Assembly: GCA_964579295.1 (NCBI GenBank)
Contig: CAZOGK010000032.1
Coordinates: 1-36,445 of the forward strand
Direction of reading: 5' to 3'
Source: JAAYYY01 sp964579295
GTDB taxonomy: Bacteria > Chloroflexota > Anaerolineae > Promineifilales > Promineifilaceae
DNA length: 36,445 bases
This document shows, one piece after another, positions 11,248 through 18,515 of this stretch. Position numbers and translations under genes: made by a program. The notes under the pieces were generated by a model. The model saw only the letters and a list, made by a program, of their open reading frames with translations. It had not been told where the DNA came from and did not search any database. The first letter of the stretch is position 1; every line of letters begins with the position of its first letter.

Positions 11248-11310
11248 GCAATAAGCCGTAAGCTGTAAGCCATAAGCCGGCTGGCTTATGGCTTCAGGCT
11301 TATAGCTTAA
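11248..11310. repeat. Heptamer hairpin element 4 upstream of valS
   Basis: Left units GCCGTAA, GCTGTAA and GCCATAA face GGCTTAT, GGCTTCA, GGCTTAT and AGCTTAA, giving a long AT/GC-mixed stem. It ends 2 nt from the valS Shine-Dalgarno sequence (11241-11245). Confidence 0.8.
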
Positions 11311-11446
11311 TGCTTCCGCTTGTCTGCGACAACCCGCCCCACGCCATGTTATCCTGTAGAGCAACGTGACGTGACAGCGGCCCGGGCGGGCGACGGGGAG
11401 TGTCGTGCAGCCGGGAAGCAGGCCGCACGCCGCGAGGAGTCAGACC

Positions 11447-11885
11447 ATGTCCAAGTTCGTCCCCTGGAACGGCCAGCCGCTGGAGCGGACAGTGCATAAG
11501 CTAAGCGGGCTAACCGTATCGGCCGTTCTCGCCATGATACTGCTCCTGGCCGCCTGTTCCGTAACGAACGGGGGAACGACACAACAGGAAACTGAAGAAC
11601 CTCTTCAGCTGTCGGAAACGCCGCTGAGTGATGGCAGTGAGGTGGTGCTAATGATAGACATCCTCGAAGAAGAAATTCCTACACTGCTATGTGGAGGCCG
11701 CCGAAGCCTTGTCCTGTATGTGGAGTCAACATGCTTACTCAAGTGAGGGGGGAAAGTTTGCCATGCGCCAGGTCCCACCCGGCCAGTATCAGGTCTGGTT
11801 TCCCAACGCTTTAGAGGAAGAGGATTTGGGCTTTAGGGGTGACACCTGGGCACTGGCCCAATCGCAGGTATTCACCGTCGAGTGA
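11447..11885 (+). pseudogene. Frameshifted lipoprotein with carboxypeptidase-regulatory-like C-terminus
   Basis: The ATG at 11447 has GAGGAG 7 nt upstream. The first frame encodes a lipoprotein signal (VSAVLAMILLLAACSV), a short polar linker and then SEVVLMIDILEEE before degenerating, with a stop at 11744-11746. A second frame, open from 11658 to the TGA at 11883-11885, encodes EGGKFAMRQVPPGQYQVWF, which fits the GxFxxxxVPPGxYxV pattern of carboxypeptidase-regulatory or SdrD-B-like domains. The two halves make one sensible small lipoprotein if a single-base frameshift is assumed between about 11658 and 11746. This could be a true pseudogene, an assembly indel or programmed shifting. There is no obvious slippery site apart from A-rich GAAGAAGAAA at 11666-11675. 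Function unknown. Confidence 0.6.
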
Positions 11886-11936
11886 GTCCGGCGCATCGCC
11901 CACGCCGGCTGTCGTTGACGGGCCGGCGTTTCCCGC

Positions 11937-11965
11937 TTGTCCCCGGCCCGAATGGCTGCTATCCT
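11937..11965 (+). promoter_or_regulatory. Promoter for the PPOX-family gene
   Basis: TTGTCC at 11937-11942, 17-nt spacer, TATCCT at 11960-11965, preceded by an extended -10 TG at 11957-11958. It lies 46 nt before the ATG at 12012. Confidence 0.55.
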
Positions 11966-12011
11966 ATCCTCAGACAGCCCCCTTTGACGCGCACCGCAGG
12001 AGAAAGACAAC

Positions 12012-12497
12012 ATGGAGCAGCTGCCCGACTTTGCCGTTGACATCCTGAATGGTCGCCATATCGCCACGCTAGCCACCCACAACCCTGATGGCCACATTCA
12101 CCTGACCGCCGTCTGGTACCTATACGAGGATGGCCAGTTGTTTGCGTCCGTGAACTCGCAGAGCCGGAAGGCGCGCAATGTGACCGAACGCCCCCAGGCC
12201 GCGTTTCTGGTAGAGACACGCGAACCAGGATTTGAGAAGGGGGTAACTGCCCGGGGCACAGCCACCCTGCTCGAGGGCGACGAAGCCGCTGCCATTCGCC
12301 GGCAAATCCACGAGCGCTACCTGACCGAAGCCGCGCTCGGCGATCCCCGCGTCCAGCGCTTTTTTGCCGCCAGTGACGACGTCGTCCTCCGTCTGACGCC
12401 GGAGTCGTGGTCTTCCTGGGATATGGGCTACCTCAACACCAATTTCCTCGGCGGACTTCTCAGCGTCGAAAACGGATACGTCTACCCGACCGGCTAG
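12012..12497 (+). CDS. Pyridoxamine 5'-phosphate oxidase (PPOX)-family flavin/F420-binding protein
   Basis: A 161-residue single-domain split-barrel protein; AGGAG lies about 8 nt upstream of the ATG. The N-terminus ILNGRHIATLATHNPDGHIH followed by TAVWYLYEDGQLF is the standard start of the PPOX-class fold, where the flavin or deazaflavin phosphate binds. The SRKARNVTERPQAAFLVE segment is also typical (arginine-rich strand, then PxVxL-like). The length suits the FMN- or F420-dependent reductase branches rather than authentic PdxH. The cofactor cannot be settled from sequence by eye, but the Ddn-like protein at 17975-18439 makes F420 use in this organism plausible. It is transcribed alone, with its own promoter, between a frameshifted lipoprotein and the convergent GreA-like gene. 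Confidence 0.85.
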   Translation: MEQLPDFAVDILNGRHIATLATHNPDGHIHLTAVWYLYEDGQLFASVNSQSRKARNVTERPQAAFLVETREPGFEKGVTARGTATLLEGDEAAAIRRQIHERYLTEAALGDPRVQRFFAASDDVVLRLTPESWSSWDMGYLNTNFLGGLLSVENGYVYPTG

Positions 12498-12589
12498 CTC
12501 GTCGCGGCCGTCACCCCACTTCCGCGCTCCCACCGGACAAACCGCCAGCATCCCGCCCACCACTTCTCCCTGAGCCCTTGCATTACCAA

Positions 12590-12613
12590 AGCCGGTAGCC
12601 AGCGGCTAATGCC
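12590..12613. repeat. Short degenerate AGCC/GGCT element at the GreA-like stop
   Basis: GCCGGTAGCC ... GGCTAATGCCGG is a small imperfect palindrome related to the heptamer elements. The TAG stop of the GreA-like gene (12606-12608, minus strand) lies in the GGCTAAT unit. Confidence 0.5.
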
Positions 12614-13103
12614 GGACTGCCCCCACCGGCCAGTGCGGCTCGATGGCGACTACCTTGAAGTGCAGGTCGCCGGCCGGGGCGTGCACGGTGATCTTGTCGC
12701 CCACCTCGTGGTTAAGCAGCTCGTGGCCCAGCGGCGACTCGTTGGAGATGAGTCCCGCTGCCGGGTCGGTCTCCGCCGGCCCGACAATCGTGTAGCGCAC
12801 GCGCTCCCCTTCCTCGTCCTCCAGCAGCACCGTGTCGCCGACGTTGATGCGCGCCGGGTCCGGGTCCGGCGGGATGAGCACCGCCGCCGCCAGCTGGTCC
12901 TCCAGCTCGCGGATGCGCGCCTCGAGGAACGCCAGGTCTGATTCCACCAGCGTGTGCTCGGCGCTGTCCATCCAGTCGCCGCCGGTGTCGGACTCCGCCA
13001 GCCGCTCGATCAGCTCGATCCGCTCCACGGTACGCAGCCGCTCCAGTTCCGCCTGCAGCTGCGCCAGTCCTTGTTCGGTCAGGTAGTAAGGCCTTGTAAT
13101 CAT
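12606..13103 (-). CDS. GreA/GreB-family transcription elongation factor, divergent
   Basis: A 165-residue factor that would enter the RNA polymerase secondary channel and stimulate cleavage of backtracked transcripts. The N-terminal coiled coil (YYLTEQGLAQLQAELERLRTV onward) carries the tip motif GGDWMDSAEH, aligning with GDLKENAEY of GreA, so both acidic tip residues are kept (Asp, and Asp for Glu). The C-terminal FKBP-like domain has INVGDTVLLEDEEGE, GLISNESPLGHELL and VGDKITVHAPAG. AGGTGA lies just before the ATG at 13103; an overlapping GTG at 13112 is less likely. Departures from consensus around the tip and a longer linker suggest a paralogue rather than the housekeeping GreA, so I give no symbol. 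The stop is inside a short repeat. Confidence 0.88.
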   Translation of the reverse strand: MITRPYYLTEQGLAQLQAELERLRTVERIELIERLAESDTGGDWMDSAEHTLVESDLAFLEARIRELEDQLAAAVLIPPDPDPARINVGDTVLLEDEEGERVRYTIVGPAETDPAAGLISNESPLGHELLNHEVGDKITVHAPAGDLHFKVVAIEPHWPVGAVRH

Positions 13104-13151
13104 CGTCGTCACCTGCCGTTTCCCCGCCGCAGGTTGTTCCCATCTGCTATC

Positions 13152-13180
13152 ATTATGATGCTTTCCGGCCCGTAAAACAA
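13152..13180 (-). promoter_or_regulatory. Promoter for the GreA-like gene
   Basis: Read on the minus strand: TTGTTT (13180-13175), 17-nt spacer, CATAAT (13157-13152). It lies about 50 nt upstream of the ATG at 13103 and overlaps the first bases of the divergent hypothetical gene. Confidence 0.5.
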
Positions 13181-13638
13181 TGGCCAGTGGCGAAGGTATC
13201 GCCAGTTTATCTGGCTCCTGCAGATACGCTGCTGGACCGCAGATTGTCTGGGTGGAGGATGTCTCGCCGGTGCGTGCCAGCTTGCGGATAATAGCGGCTA
13301 TGCCAGCCTATCGTGAACGCGTCTATTTGTGCCCGGATGCAACCGGCAAGCCAGTGTGGGTGGGGCCGATGCCGGTCTGGTGGGACCGGCGCTCGTTCTT
13401 CGCGCAGTTCGGCGAGCGGCGCGTCGACACGGGCAACCCGACCTACGTCGACTATGTACTTATTCTGACACAGGGCGAAGCCTGGGCGTGGGACCAGCAA
13501 CGCCGGGAACGCTTTCTGGAGGAGCGGCCGGGCGAGCCGGACGCACTTGCAGAGGAGATGAACGCCTGGGAGGTCCAGTTACGGAAGGCGCGCTGGGTCA
13601 TTGTGGAAAGCTATGAGTGGGAGTCGGGGCTGGAGTAG
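13180..13638 (+). CDS. Hypothetical protein, 152 residues
   Basis: I do not recognise this protein. It is soluble, with Trp-rich segments (GKPVWVGPMPVWWDRRSFF, AWAWDQQRRERFLEE) and a mixed acidic/basic C-terminus; there are no transmembrane segments or signal peptide. The start is uncertain. The ATG at 13180 lacks a Shine-Dalgarno sequence and overlaps the divergent gene's promoter. A GTG at 13270 is preceded at 11 nt by GGAGG, and an ATG at 13300 gives a 112-residue protein beginning MPAYRERVYLCPD. The downstream half has the codon pattern of neighbouring genes, which supports it being real. It is divergent from the GreA-like gene and followed by a 165-nt gap with a palindromic repeat. Confidence 0.55.
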   Translation: MASGEGIASLSGSCRYAAGPQIVWVEDVSPVRASLRIIAAMPAYRERVYLCPDATGKPVWVGPMPVWWDRRSFFAQFGERRVDTGNPTYVDYVLILTQGEAWAWDQQRRERFLEERPGEPDALAEEMNAWEVQLRKARWVIVESYEWESGLE

Positions 13639-13657
13639 GAACACACCTTACCGTCCA

Positions 13658-13690
13658 AGACCTCCCAGGTCGTGGCGACCGGCCAGGTCT
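13658..13690. repeat. AGACCT/AGGTCT palindrome
   Basis: Outer arms AGACCT (13658-13663) and AGGTCT (13685-13690), with inner CAGGTCG / CGACCGG arms. Related in sequence and position (gene 3' side) to the element at 14363-14393. Confidence 0.5.
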
Positions 13691-13803
13691 CAGAGGCGGC
13701 CCTTGCCCCAACCTCGCCCCGGTGGTATCGTCTCCCCTGGTCGACAAACTCAGGGGGACGAGCCACTGCTGCCCGTGTTGAAAGGAACAGGAGGTCCCCC
13801 ATC

Positions 13804-14352
13804 ATGTTAGTCCGCGAAGCGCAGGAAGAAGTCCGTACCGTCTTTGCCGGCGGCGCCGTCGGCCAGGCCGTCTCGGGCCTCCTCTGGCTACTCTCCGCCG
13901 CCCTGGGCACCTGGGCCAGCAGCCGCGCCGCCATCATCACCCTGGTGCTCGGCGGCGTGCTCATCTACCCCCTCACCTCGCTCGGCCTGCGCCTGCTCAC
14001 CGGCCGCGGCTCCCTGCGTCGCGAGAATCCCTTTAACGGGCTGGCAATGCAGTCCGCCTTCATCCTGCCGCTCAGCCTGCCCATCGTCGGCGCGGCTGCC
14101 CTCTACAACCTCAACTGGTTCTATCCCGCCTTCATGGTCGCCCTCGGCGTCCACTACCTGCCCTTCATCACCCTTTACGGCATGTGGCAGTTCGGCGCGC
14201 TCGCCGCCCTGCTCATCGGCGGCGGCGTGGCCATCGCCATGACCGCGCTCGACGCCAGCTTCACCATCGGCGGCTGGCTCACCGCCGCAGCCCTGCTGCT
14301 TTTTGCCCTGCTCGCCTGGCGTCTTGGCTGGGGCCGGCCCGCGCAGGGCTGA
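13804..14352 (+). CDS. DUF7010-like integral membrane protein
   Basis: A 182-residue protein; the ATG at 13804 has AGGAGGT about 8 nt upstream. The frame extends 44 codons further upstream through a repeat, but that part is not protein-like. It shows a short polar N-terminus (MLVREAQEEVRTVFAGG), about six hydrophobic segments and conserved-looking motifs SGLLWLLSAALGTW, ENPFNGLAMQSAFILPLSLP, LNWFYPAFMVALGVHYLPF and YGMWQFG. These match my memory of a widespread uncharacterised inner-membrane family (DUF7010). No active-site residues are evident and the function is unknown. A palindromic repeat lies about 10 nt past the stop. Confidence 0.75.
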   Translation: MLVREAQEEVRTVFAGGAVGQAVSGLLWLLSAALGTWASSRAAIITLVLGGVLIYPLTSLGLRLLTGRGSLRRENPFNGLAMQSAFILPLSLPIVGAAALYNLNWFYPAFMVALGVHYLPFITLYGMWQFGALAALLIGGGVAIAMTALDASFTIGGWLTAAALLLFALLAWRLGWGRPAQG

Positions 14353-14362
14353 CGCACGCCCG

Positions 14363-14393
14363 GACCTGACCTGTCTCCAAGAGCTGTCAGGTC
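14363..14393. repeat. GACCTGAC/GTCAGGTC palindrome 3' of the DUF7010-like gene
   Basis: Perfect 8-bp arms (14363-14370 and 14386-14393) around CTGTCTCCAAGAGCT, itself partly self-complementary. It may work as a terminator; there is no U tract. Confidence 0.6.
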
Positions 14394-14464
14394 TCACCCG
14401 CCGCTACGGCCCGCTCGGGCGGCGGACGCGAACGATGTTAGAACCACAGCAGGAGTGACGATTG

Positions 14465-14755
14465 ATGACCGAAGGAAAGACCCTAAGAGTCTGCCAAAAC
14501 GGCCATACCTTTTACAAGAGCACCGATTGTCCCAGTTGCCCGACCTGTAACGCAGAGGAGAAACCAGAAAGCGGCTTCCTCGCCAAACTTAGCGCCCCTG
14601 CCAGAAACGCCCTCCTTCACGAAGGCATTGACACGCTGCCGAAGCTGTCCGAGTACAGCGAAAAGGAAATCCTCAAAATCCATGGCATCGGGCCGGCTTC
14701 GCTGCCGCCGATGAGGGCGTCCCTGGCAGAGGCAGGGCTAGCCTTCAAGCGGTAG
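14465..14755 (+). CDS. Small zinc-ribbon protein with RNA polymerase alpha-CTD-like helix-hairpin-helix domain
   Basis: A 96-residue protein; AGGAG lies about 9 nt upstream of the ATG at 14465. Residues 10-32 contain a metal-binding-like cluster (CQNGH, then CPSCPTC). Residues about 42-96 resemble the C-terminal domain of the RNA polymerase alpha subunit: LSAPARNALLHEGIDTLPKL, YSEKEILKIHGIGPASLPPM and RASLAEAGLAF. This is the HhH fold that in alpha contacts UP-element DNA and activators. Stand-alone alpha-CTD-like proteins are known as an uncharacterised group. It may bind DNA or RNA; a direct transcriptional role is inference. The TAG stop is the first triplet of a TAGGCCAGGTT palindrome. 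Confidence 0.8.
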   Translation: MTEGKTLRVCQNGHTFYKSTDCPSCPTCNAEEKPESGFLAKLSAPARNALLHEGIDTLPKLSEYSEKEILKIHGIGPASLPPMRASLAEAGLAFKR

Positions 14756-14774
14756 GCCAGGTTGTCAACCTGGC
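14753..14774. repeat. TAGGCCAGGTT palindrome at the stop of the alpha-CTD-like gene
   Basis: GCCAGGTT (14756-14763), loop GTC, AACCTGGC (14767-14774): a perfect 8-bp stem. The stop codon TAG of the upstream gene is its left edge. Same type as the copies at 32266-32349. Confidence 0.65.
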
Positions 14775-14803
14775 GCCCCGCCCCCTTAGCCGCATTCTCC
14801 TAC

Positions 14804-14831
14804 TTACAACCGCTCCCTTCCGCCCTACACT
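14804..14831 (+). promoter_or_regulatory. Candidate promoter for the hybrid histidine kinase
   Basis: TTACAA at 14804-14809, 16-nt spacer, TACACT at 14826-14831, 22 nt before the ATG at 14853. Confidence 0.4.
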
Positions 14832-14852
14832 ATCTACTGTTTGGGAGACACG

Positions 14853-17342
14853 ATGGCGACGCACGAGCAGGTGGGCGGGGCGGCCCCGCCGGAAGCGAAC
14901 GGCAGCGATAGGCTACTGGTCGTCGATGATGCGGCGGTTATCCGCGATACGCTGGTAGCCGTCCTCTCCTCGTGCGGCTACCAGGTGACCGCCGTCCCCG
15001 ACGCCGCGTCCGCCCTGCGCTGCGCCGCCGCCCAGCCCTTTAGCCTGGCGCTGCTGGACGTCAACCTGCCCGACCGCAGCGGCGTGGACCTCATCGAGCC
15101 GCTGCACCGGCTGCAGCCCCACCTGGCCGTCATCATGCTCACCGCCGAGGCCTCGGCGATGACGGCCATCAAGGCGCTCAACCTCGGCGCGGCCGCCTAC
15201 CTGACCAAGCCCTGGGACGAAGCGACGACCATCGCCACCATCCGCGAGGCGCTGCAGCGGCAGCGGCTGGCCGCCGAGAACGCCCGCCTGGTGCGCGAGC
15301 TGCAGCGCGAGCTGGAGGAGCGCCGCCGCGCCGAGCAGGCGGCTCAGACCCAACGCGCCGTGGCCGAAGCGCTGGTGGAAACGGCCGCCGTCGTCAACAG
15401 CTCGCTCGACCTCAACCAGATTATGGACGAGATTCTGGTGCGCGTCGGCCGCGTCGTGCCCCACGATTCCGCCAATCTGATGCTGGTCGAAGACGGCTAT
15501 GCCCGTCTCATTCGCAGCCACTCTACCAGGCCGGTCCAGCCCGACCAGGCGGCGCTCGGCCTGCGCTTCTCGCTGACCGAGACGCCGACCCTGCGCCGGA
15601 TGGTCGAGACGCGGCAGCCGGTGGTCATCGCCGACACGCACGACGACCCGAACTGGCTGGCCCTGCCCGTGCTGGGCTGGATTCGCTCCTACGTGGGCGC
15701 GCCCGTCGCCGCCGATGGCCGGGTCATCTGCTTCCTCAGCCTGGATAGCGCCGCGCCCAACTTCTTCTCCGCCGAGCACGCTCGCCACCTGAGCGCCTTC
15801 GCCCACCAGGCCAGCATCGCCATCCGCAACGCCATGCTCTACGCGCGCACAAAACGGCTGCTGCAAACCACCGAGGCGCAGGCGCAGCAGATGCGCCGCC
15901 TCTTCGACACCGTTTCCGATGGCCTCATCCTGCTCGACGGGCAGCGCCGGCTGCTGATGAGCAACCCGCTCGGCGAGCAATATCTGCACGACCTGGGCGG
16001 CGACAGCCGTGGCGTCATCGACCAGCTCGGCGCGCGGCCGCTGGAGGAGATTCTGGACACTACCGGCGGCGGCGGCGCGCCCTACGAGCTGGCCGTGAGC
16101 GGGCCAGAGCGGCGCGTCTTCCAGGCCAGGGGCTACGCGCTGCCGGTGGAGCCGGGCGGCGACGGCTGGCTGCTGCTGCTGCACGACGCCACCGCCGAGC
16201 ACGACCGGCAGCAATATCTGCAGCACCAGAACCAGCTTGCCACGGTGGGCCGGCTGGCGGCGGGCATTGCCCACGACTTCAACAACATCATGGCCGTCAT
16301 CACGCTTTATGCCCAGGGGCTGAGCCGCGCCGAGCTGTCGCCCAGTGACCGCGAGCGGCTGCACGTCATCCTCGAGCAGGCCACCAGCGCTTCGGCGCTC
16401 ATCCGCCAGATTCTCGACTTCAGCCGCCAATCGGTGCTGGAACGCGGGCCGCTGCGCCTGAATACCTTCCTCAAGGAGCTGCTCAAGCTCGCCCGCCGCA
16501 CGCTGCCGGAGTCTATCCGGCTGGAGCTGAACGCCGGCGAAGACAATTACGACATCTTCGCCGACCCGACGCGCATCCAGCAGGCGCTGCTCAACCTGCT
16601 GGTCAACGCCGGCGACGCCATGCCCAATGGCGGCAGCCTCAGCATCAGCCTGGAGCGGCTCGACGAGGCGTTTGCGCCTACGCTGCCCGACATGCCGCGC
16701 CAGGACTGGGTGCATATCGCCGTCTCCGACAGCGGCCCGGGCATCCCGGCCAGCGTGCTGCCGCACATCTTCGAGCCGTTCTTCACCACCAAGGCGCCGG
16801 GCCAGGGCACCGGCCTGGGTCTGGCCCAGGTCTATGGCATTGTCAAGCAGCATGAGGGCTTTATCGACGTGGCGACCCGCCGCGGCGCCGGCGCCACCTT
16901 CCACCTCTACTTTCCGCCGCTGCAGCTACGGCGCGGCGGCATCCCGCAGCCGATGATGCGCACCGGCCCGCTTGCCGATGGCCGGCTGGTGATGGTGGTC
17001 GAAGACAATGTCTACATGCGCGCCGCCCTGTGCGAGACGCTGGAAGCGCTCAACTACCGCGTGCTGGTCGCCGCCAACGGGGTCGAAGCGCTGCAGCTGG
17101 TCACCGCGCACGGCGACGAGATTACCGCCGTGCTTAGCGATATGGTGATGCCGCAGATGGGCGGCCGCCAGCTCTACGAAGAGCTAACGCGCCGGCTGCC
17201 CGGCGTGGGCATCGTCCTCTTCAGCGGCTACCCGCCCGACGACGAATCCAAAGCCCTCGTCGCCAGCGGCCGCGTGAGCTGGCTGGAAAAGCCGTTCACG
17301 CGCAGCGCGGTGGCGAATGCGGTGAGGGCGGTCAGCCATTAG
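14853..17342 (+). CDS. Hybrid sensor histidine kinase: REC-GAF-PAS-HisKA-HATPase-REC
   Basis: A soluble 829-residue kinase; GGGAG lies about 6 nt upstream of the ATG at 14853. The N-terminal receiver (about 18-135) has LLVVDD and phospho-Asp69 in LLDVNLPDRSG, with the switch Lys in YLTKPWD. A coiled coil (RELEERRRAEQ) leads to a GAF domain (about 165-330), then a PAS-like segment (LFDTVSDGLILLDGQRRLL). The DHp helix has GRLAAGIAHDFNNIMAVI with the phosphoacceptor His. The ATPase domain has QQALLNLLVNAGDAMPNGG, DSGPGIP, FEPFFTTKAPGQGTGLGLAQ. A C-terminal receiver has VMVVEDN and VLSDMVMPQMGG. This NtrB-type DHp plus two receivers suggests a phosphorelay or adaptation loop. No transmembrane part is present, and no partner regulator lies nearby. 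The TAG stop is in heptamer element 6. Confidence 0.93.
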   Translation: MATHEQVGGAAPPEANGSDRLLVVDDAAVIRDTLVAVLSSCGYQVTAVPDAASALRCAAAQPFSLALLDVNLPDRSGVDLIEPLHRLQPHLAVIMLTAEASAMTAIKALNLGAAAYLTKPWDEATTIATIREALQRQRLAAENARLVRELQRELEERRRAEQAAQTQRAVAEALVETAAVVNSSLDLNQIMDEILVRVGRVVPHDSANLMLVEDGYARLIRSHSTRPVQPDQAALGLRFSLTETPTLRRMVETRQPVVIADTHDDPNWLALPVLGWIRSYVGAPVAADGRVICFLSLDSAAPNFFSAEHARHLSAFAHQASIAIRNAMLYARTKRLLQTTEAQAQQMRRLFDTVSDGLILLDGQRRLLMSNPLGEQYLHDLGGDSRGVIDQLGARPLEEILDTTGGGGAPYELAVSGPERRVFQARGYALPVEPGGDGWLLLLHDATAEHDRQQYLQHQNQLATVGRLAAGIAHDFNNIMAVITLYAQGLSRAELSPSDRERLHVILEQATSASALIRQILDFSRQSVLERGPLRLNTFLKELLKLARRTLPESIRLELNAGEDNYDIFADPTRIQQALLNLLVNAGDAMPNGGSLSISLERLDEAFAPTLPDMPRQDWVHIAVSDSGPGIPASVLPHIFEPFFTTKAPGQGTGLGLAQVYGIVKQHEGFIDVATRRGAGATFHLYFPPLQLRRGGIPQPMMRTGPLADGRLVMVVEDNVYMRAALCETLEALNYRVLVAANGVEALQLVTAHGDEITAVLSDMVMPQMGGRQLYEELTRRLPGVGIVLFSGYPPDDESKALVASGRVSWLEKPFTRSAVANAVRAVSH

Positions 17343-17401
17343 CTGATAGCTTTAAGCCTTGAGCCATCAGCCGTCAGCCAAAGGCTTACGGCTTACGGCT
17401 C
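17339..17401. repeat. Heptamer hairpin element 6, containing the stops of both convergent genes
   Basis: Units TTAGCTG, ATAGCTT, TAAGCCT, TGAGCCA, TCAGCCG and TCAGCCA are followed by the GGCTTAC-type return arm. The kinase stop (17340-17342, plus) and the DinB-like stop (17393-17395, minus) are both inside it. Confidence 0.85.
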
Positions 17402-17908
17402 GTACGGCGCCTTCTCGTCTATTTTCCCCACATACTGCGGCAGGCGCGTGTGGCCGAGCTGCTGGCGGATAGCCAGGTTCTCGCCCAGGTGGTACCAGTA
17501 GTGGTAGATGGTGCGCTGCAGCAGCGAGCCGAAGATGCGCTGGCCGGGCTGGCCGTCGGCGCGGGTGAAGGGTAGCAGCAGGCTCTCTGTCGTCTGCGCG
17601 TCCAGCCACGGGTCGGCGGCGGCCGTAATCTGCTTCCAGGCGGCCAGCATCTCGCTCAGCGGCGGCGTGCTGGCCGGCGCGCCGTAGGCAAAATCACGGT
17701 CAATCTCCGGCAGCAGCAGCCGGCGCTCCTGCGCATAATAGAGGAAGTAGCGCTGCTCTTGCCAGGCCAGGTGGCCCACGTTCCAGGCGATGCAGTTCAT
17801 CGGCCCAAAACGGCGCGCCCCGTCCTCGTCCGACACCCCCCGCACTCCCCGGCTGAACTCCGCCCGCGTAAACCGCAGCTGTTTCACGAGGGGGTGGATG
17901 GTGGCCAT
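17393..17908 (-). CDS. DinB-like four-helix metal-binding protein
   Basis: A 171-residue protein with AAGGAG about 9 nt upstream of the ATG. It has the DinB/YfiT-type pattern: a first helix (HPLVKQLRFTRAEF), then NCIAWNVGHLAWQEQRYF with His46, and a last helix with YHYWYHLGE (His136, His140). Together these give the three-His metal site. DinB-superfamily proteins include thiol-dependent transferases (mycothiol or bacillithiol S-transferases) and many of unknown role; the substrate here is unknown. The last codon is followed by a TAA formed by heptamer element 6. Element 7 separates it from the Ddn-like gene upstream, so cotranscription is uncertain. Confidence 0.82.
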   Translation of the reverse strand: MATIHPLVKQLRFTRAEFSRGVRGVSDEDGARRFGPMNCIAWNVGHLAWQEQRYFLYYAQERRLLLPEIDRDFAYGAPASTPPLSEMLAAWKQITAAADPWLDAQTTESLLLPFTRADGQPGQRIFGSLLQRTIYHYWYHLGENLAIRQQLGHTRLPQYVGKIDEKAPYEP

Positions 17909-17926
17909 AGGTGTTTCTCCTTAACC

Positions 17927-17988
17927 TTAAGCTATCAGCCATCAGCCTTAAGCCAAAGTCTTAAGGCTGATAGCTTACGGCTTATCGC
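17927..17988. repeat. Heptamer hairpin element 7
   Basis: Units TTAAGCT, ATCAGCC, ATCAGCC and TTAAGCC, spacer AAAGTC, then TTAAGGC, TGATAGC, TTACGGC and TTATCGC. The TAA stop of the Ddn-like gene (17975-17977) and its last two codons are part of the right arm. Confidence 0.85.
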
Positions 17989-18439
17989 TCTCTGCTACAA
18001 ATACGCCTATCTCCCTCCCCGCCCTCCGCGCGTAGGCAGGGAAGCCGGGGTAGGCGGCGACGGCGCGTTGCCAGCAGCGGGCGCGCTCGTCGCCGCTGGT
18101 GAGGCGGGCGCGCATGGGGCGCGCCTCTCCGTCTACAGTAAGCAGGCAGGCCGGCTCGGCCAGCAGGTTGTAATACCAGGCCGGGTGGCGGCGCTGTCCC
18201 CAGTTGGACGCCACCAGAATATAGCGCGCGCCGTCGGCCACGGCCAGCACCGGCGCCGTGCGCGGCTCGCCGCTGCGCCGGCCGGTCGTCGTCAGCAGCG
18301 CCACCGGCAGCCCGGCCGCCCACGCCGACAGCAGCCAGCGCCCCCCACTCAGCCGCAGCGCGGCGCTATCCAACCGGTGCAGCAGCCGCGCCATCACCCA
18401 CGCGCCCGGCCGGCTGCTTGCTAAGCGTGCGAGAGCCAT
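17975..18439 (-). CDS. Deazaflavin (F420)-dependent nitroreductase-family oxidoreductase (Ddn-like)
   Basis: A 154-residue split-barrel protein of the DUF385/Ddn family, which uses reduced F420 (or a flavin) to reduce quinones and related compounds. Family signatures are LLTTTGRRSGEPRTAPV, ILVASNWGQRRHPAWYYNLLAEP and the C-terminal YPGFPAYARRAGREIGVF. An amphipathic N-terminal helix (about residues 1-30) is typical of membrane-associated members. The ATG at 18439 was chosen over a TTG two codons upstream; no Shine-Dalgarno sequence is visible because heptamer element 8 abuts the start. The last residues (DKP) and stop are encoded by element 7. Substrate is unknown. It supports F420 biosynthesis elsewhere in the genome. 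Confidence 0.86.
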   Translation of the reverse strand: MALARLASSRPGAWVMARLLHRLDSAALRLSGGRWLLSAWAAGLPVALLTTTGRRSGEPRTAPVLAVADGARYILVASNWGQRRHPAWYYNLLAEPACLLTVDGEARPMRARLTSGDERARCWQRAVAAYPGFPAYARRAGREIGVFVAESDKP

Positions 18440-18451
18440 CAGCAAGAGCCT

Positions 18452-18515
18452 TTAGCCTCTAGCCATTAGCCGTTAGCCAGAGGCTAACGGCTAAAAGCTA
18501 ACAGCTAACAGCTAC
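18452..18515. repeat. Heptamer hairpin element 8
   Basis: The clearest copy. Left arm TTAGCCT, CTAGCCA, TTAGCCG, TTAGCCA; one G; right arm AGGCTAA, CGGCTAA, AAGCTAA, CAGCTAA, CAGCTAC. The ScyD/E-like stop (TAG, 18512-18514 on the minus strand) is in the terminal unit. The other end lies 12 nt from the Ddn-like ATG. Confidence 0.9.

Noticed and set aside
13672..13803. N-terminal extension of the DUF7010-like protein
   Set aside because: Runs through a palindromic repeat; the ATG at 13804 has an excellent Shine-Dalgarno sequence.
14913..16904. Minus-strand frame of 663 codons opposite the hybrid kinase
   Set aside because: Same explanation; no recognisable motifs and no Shine-Dalgarno sequence.
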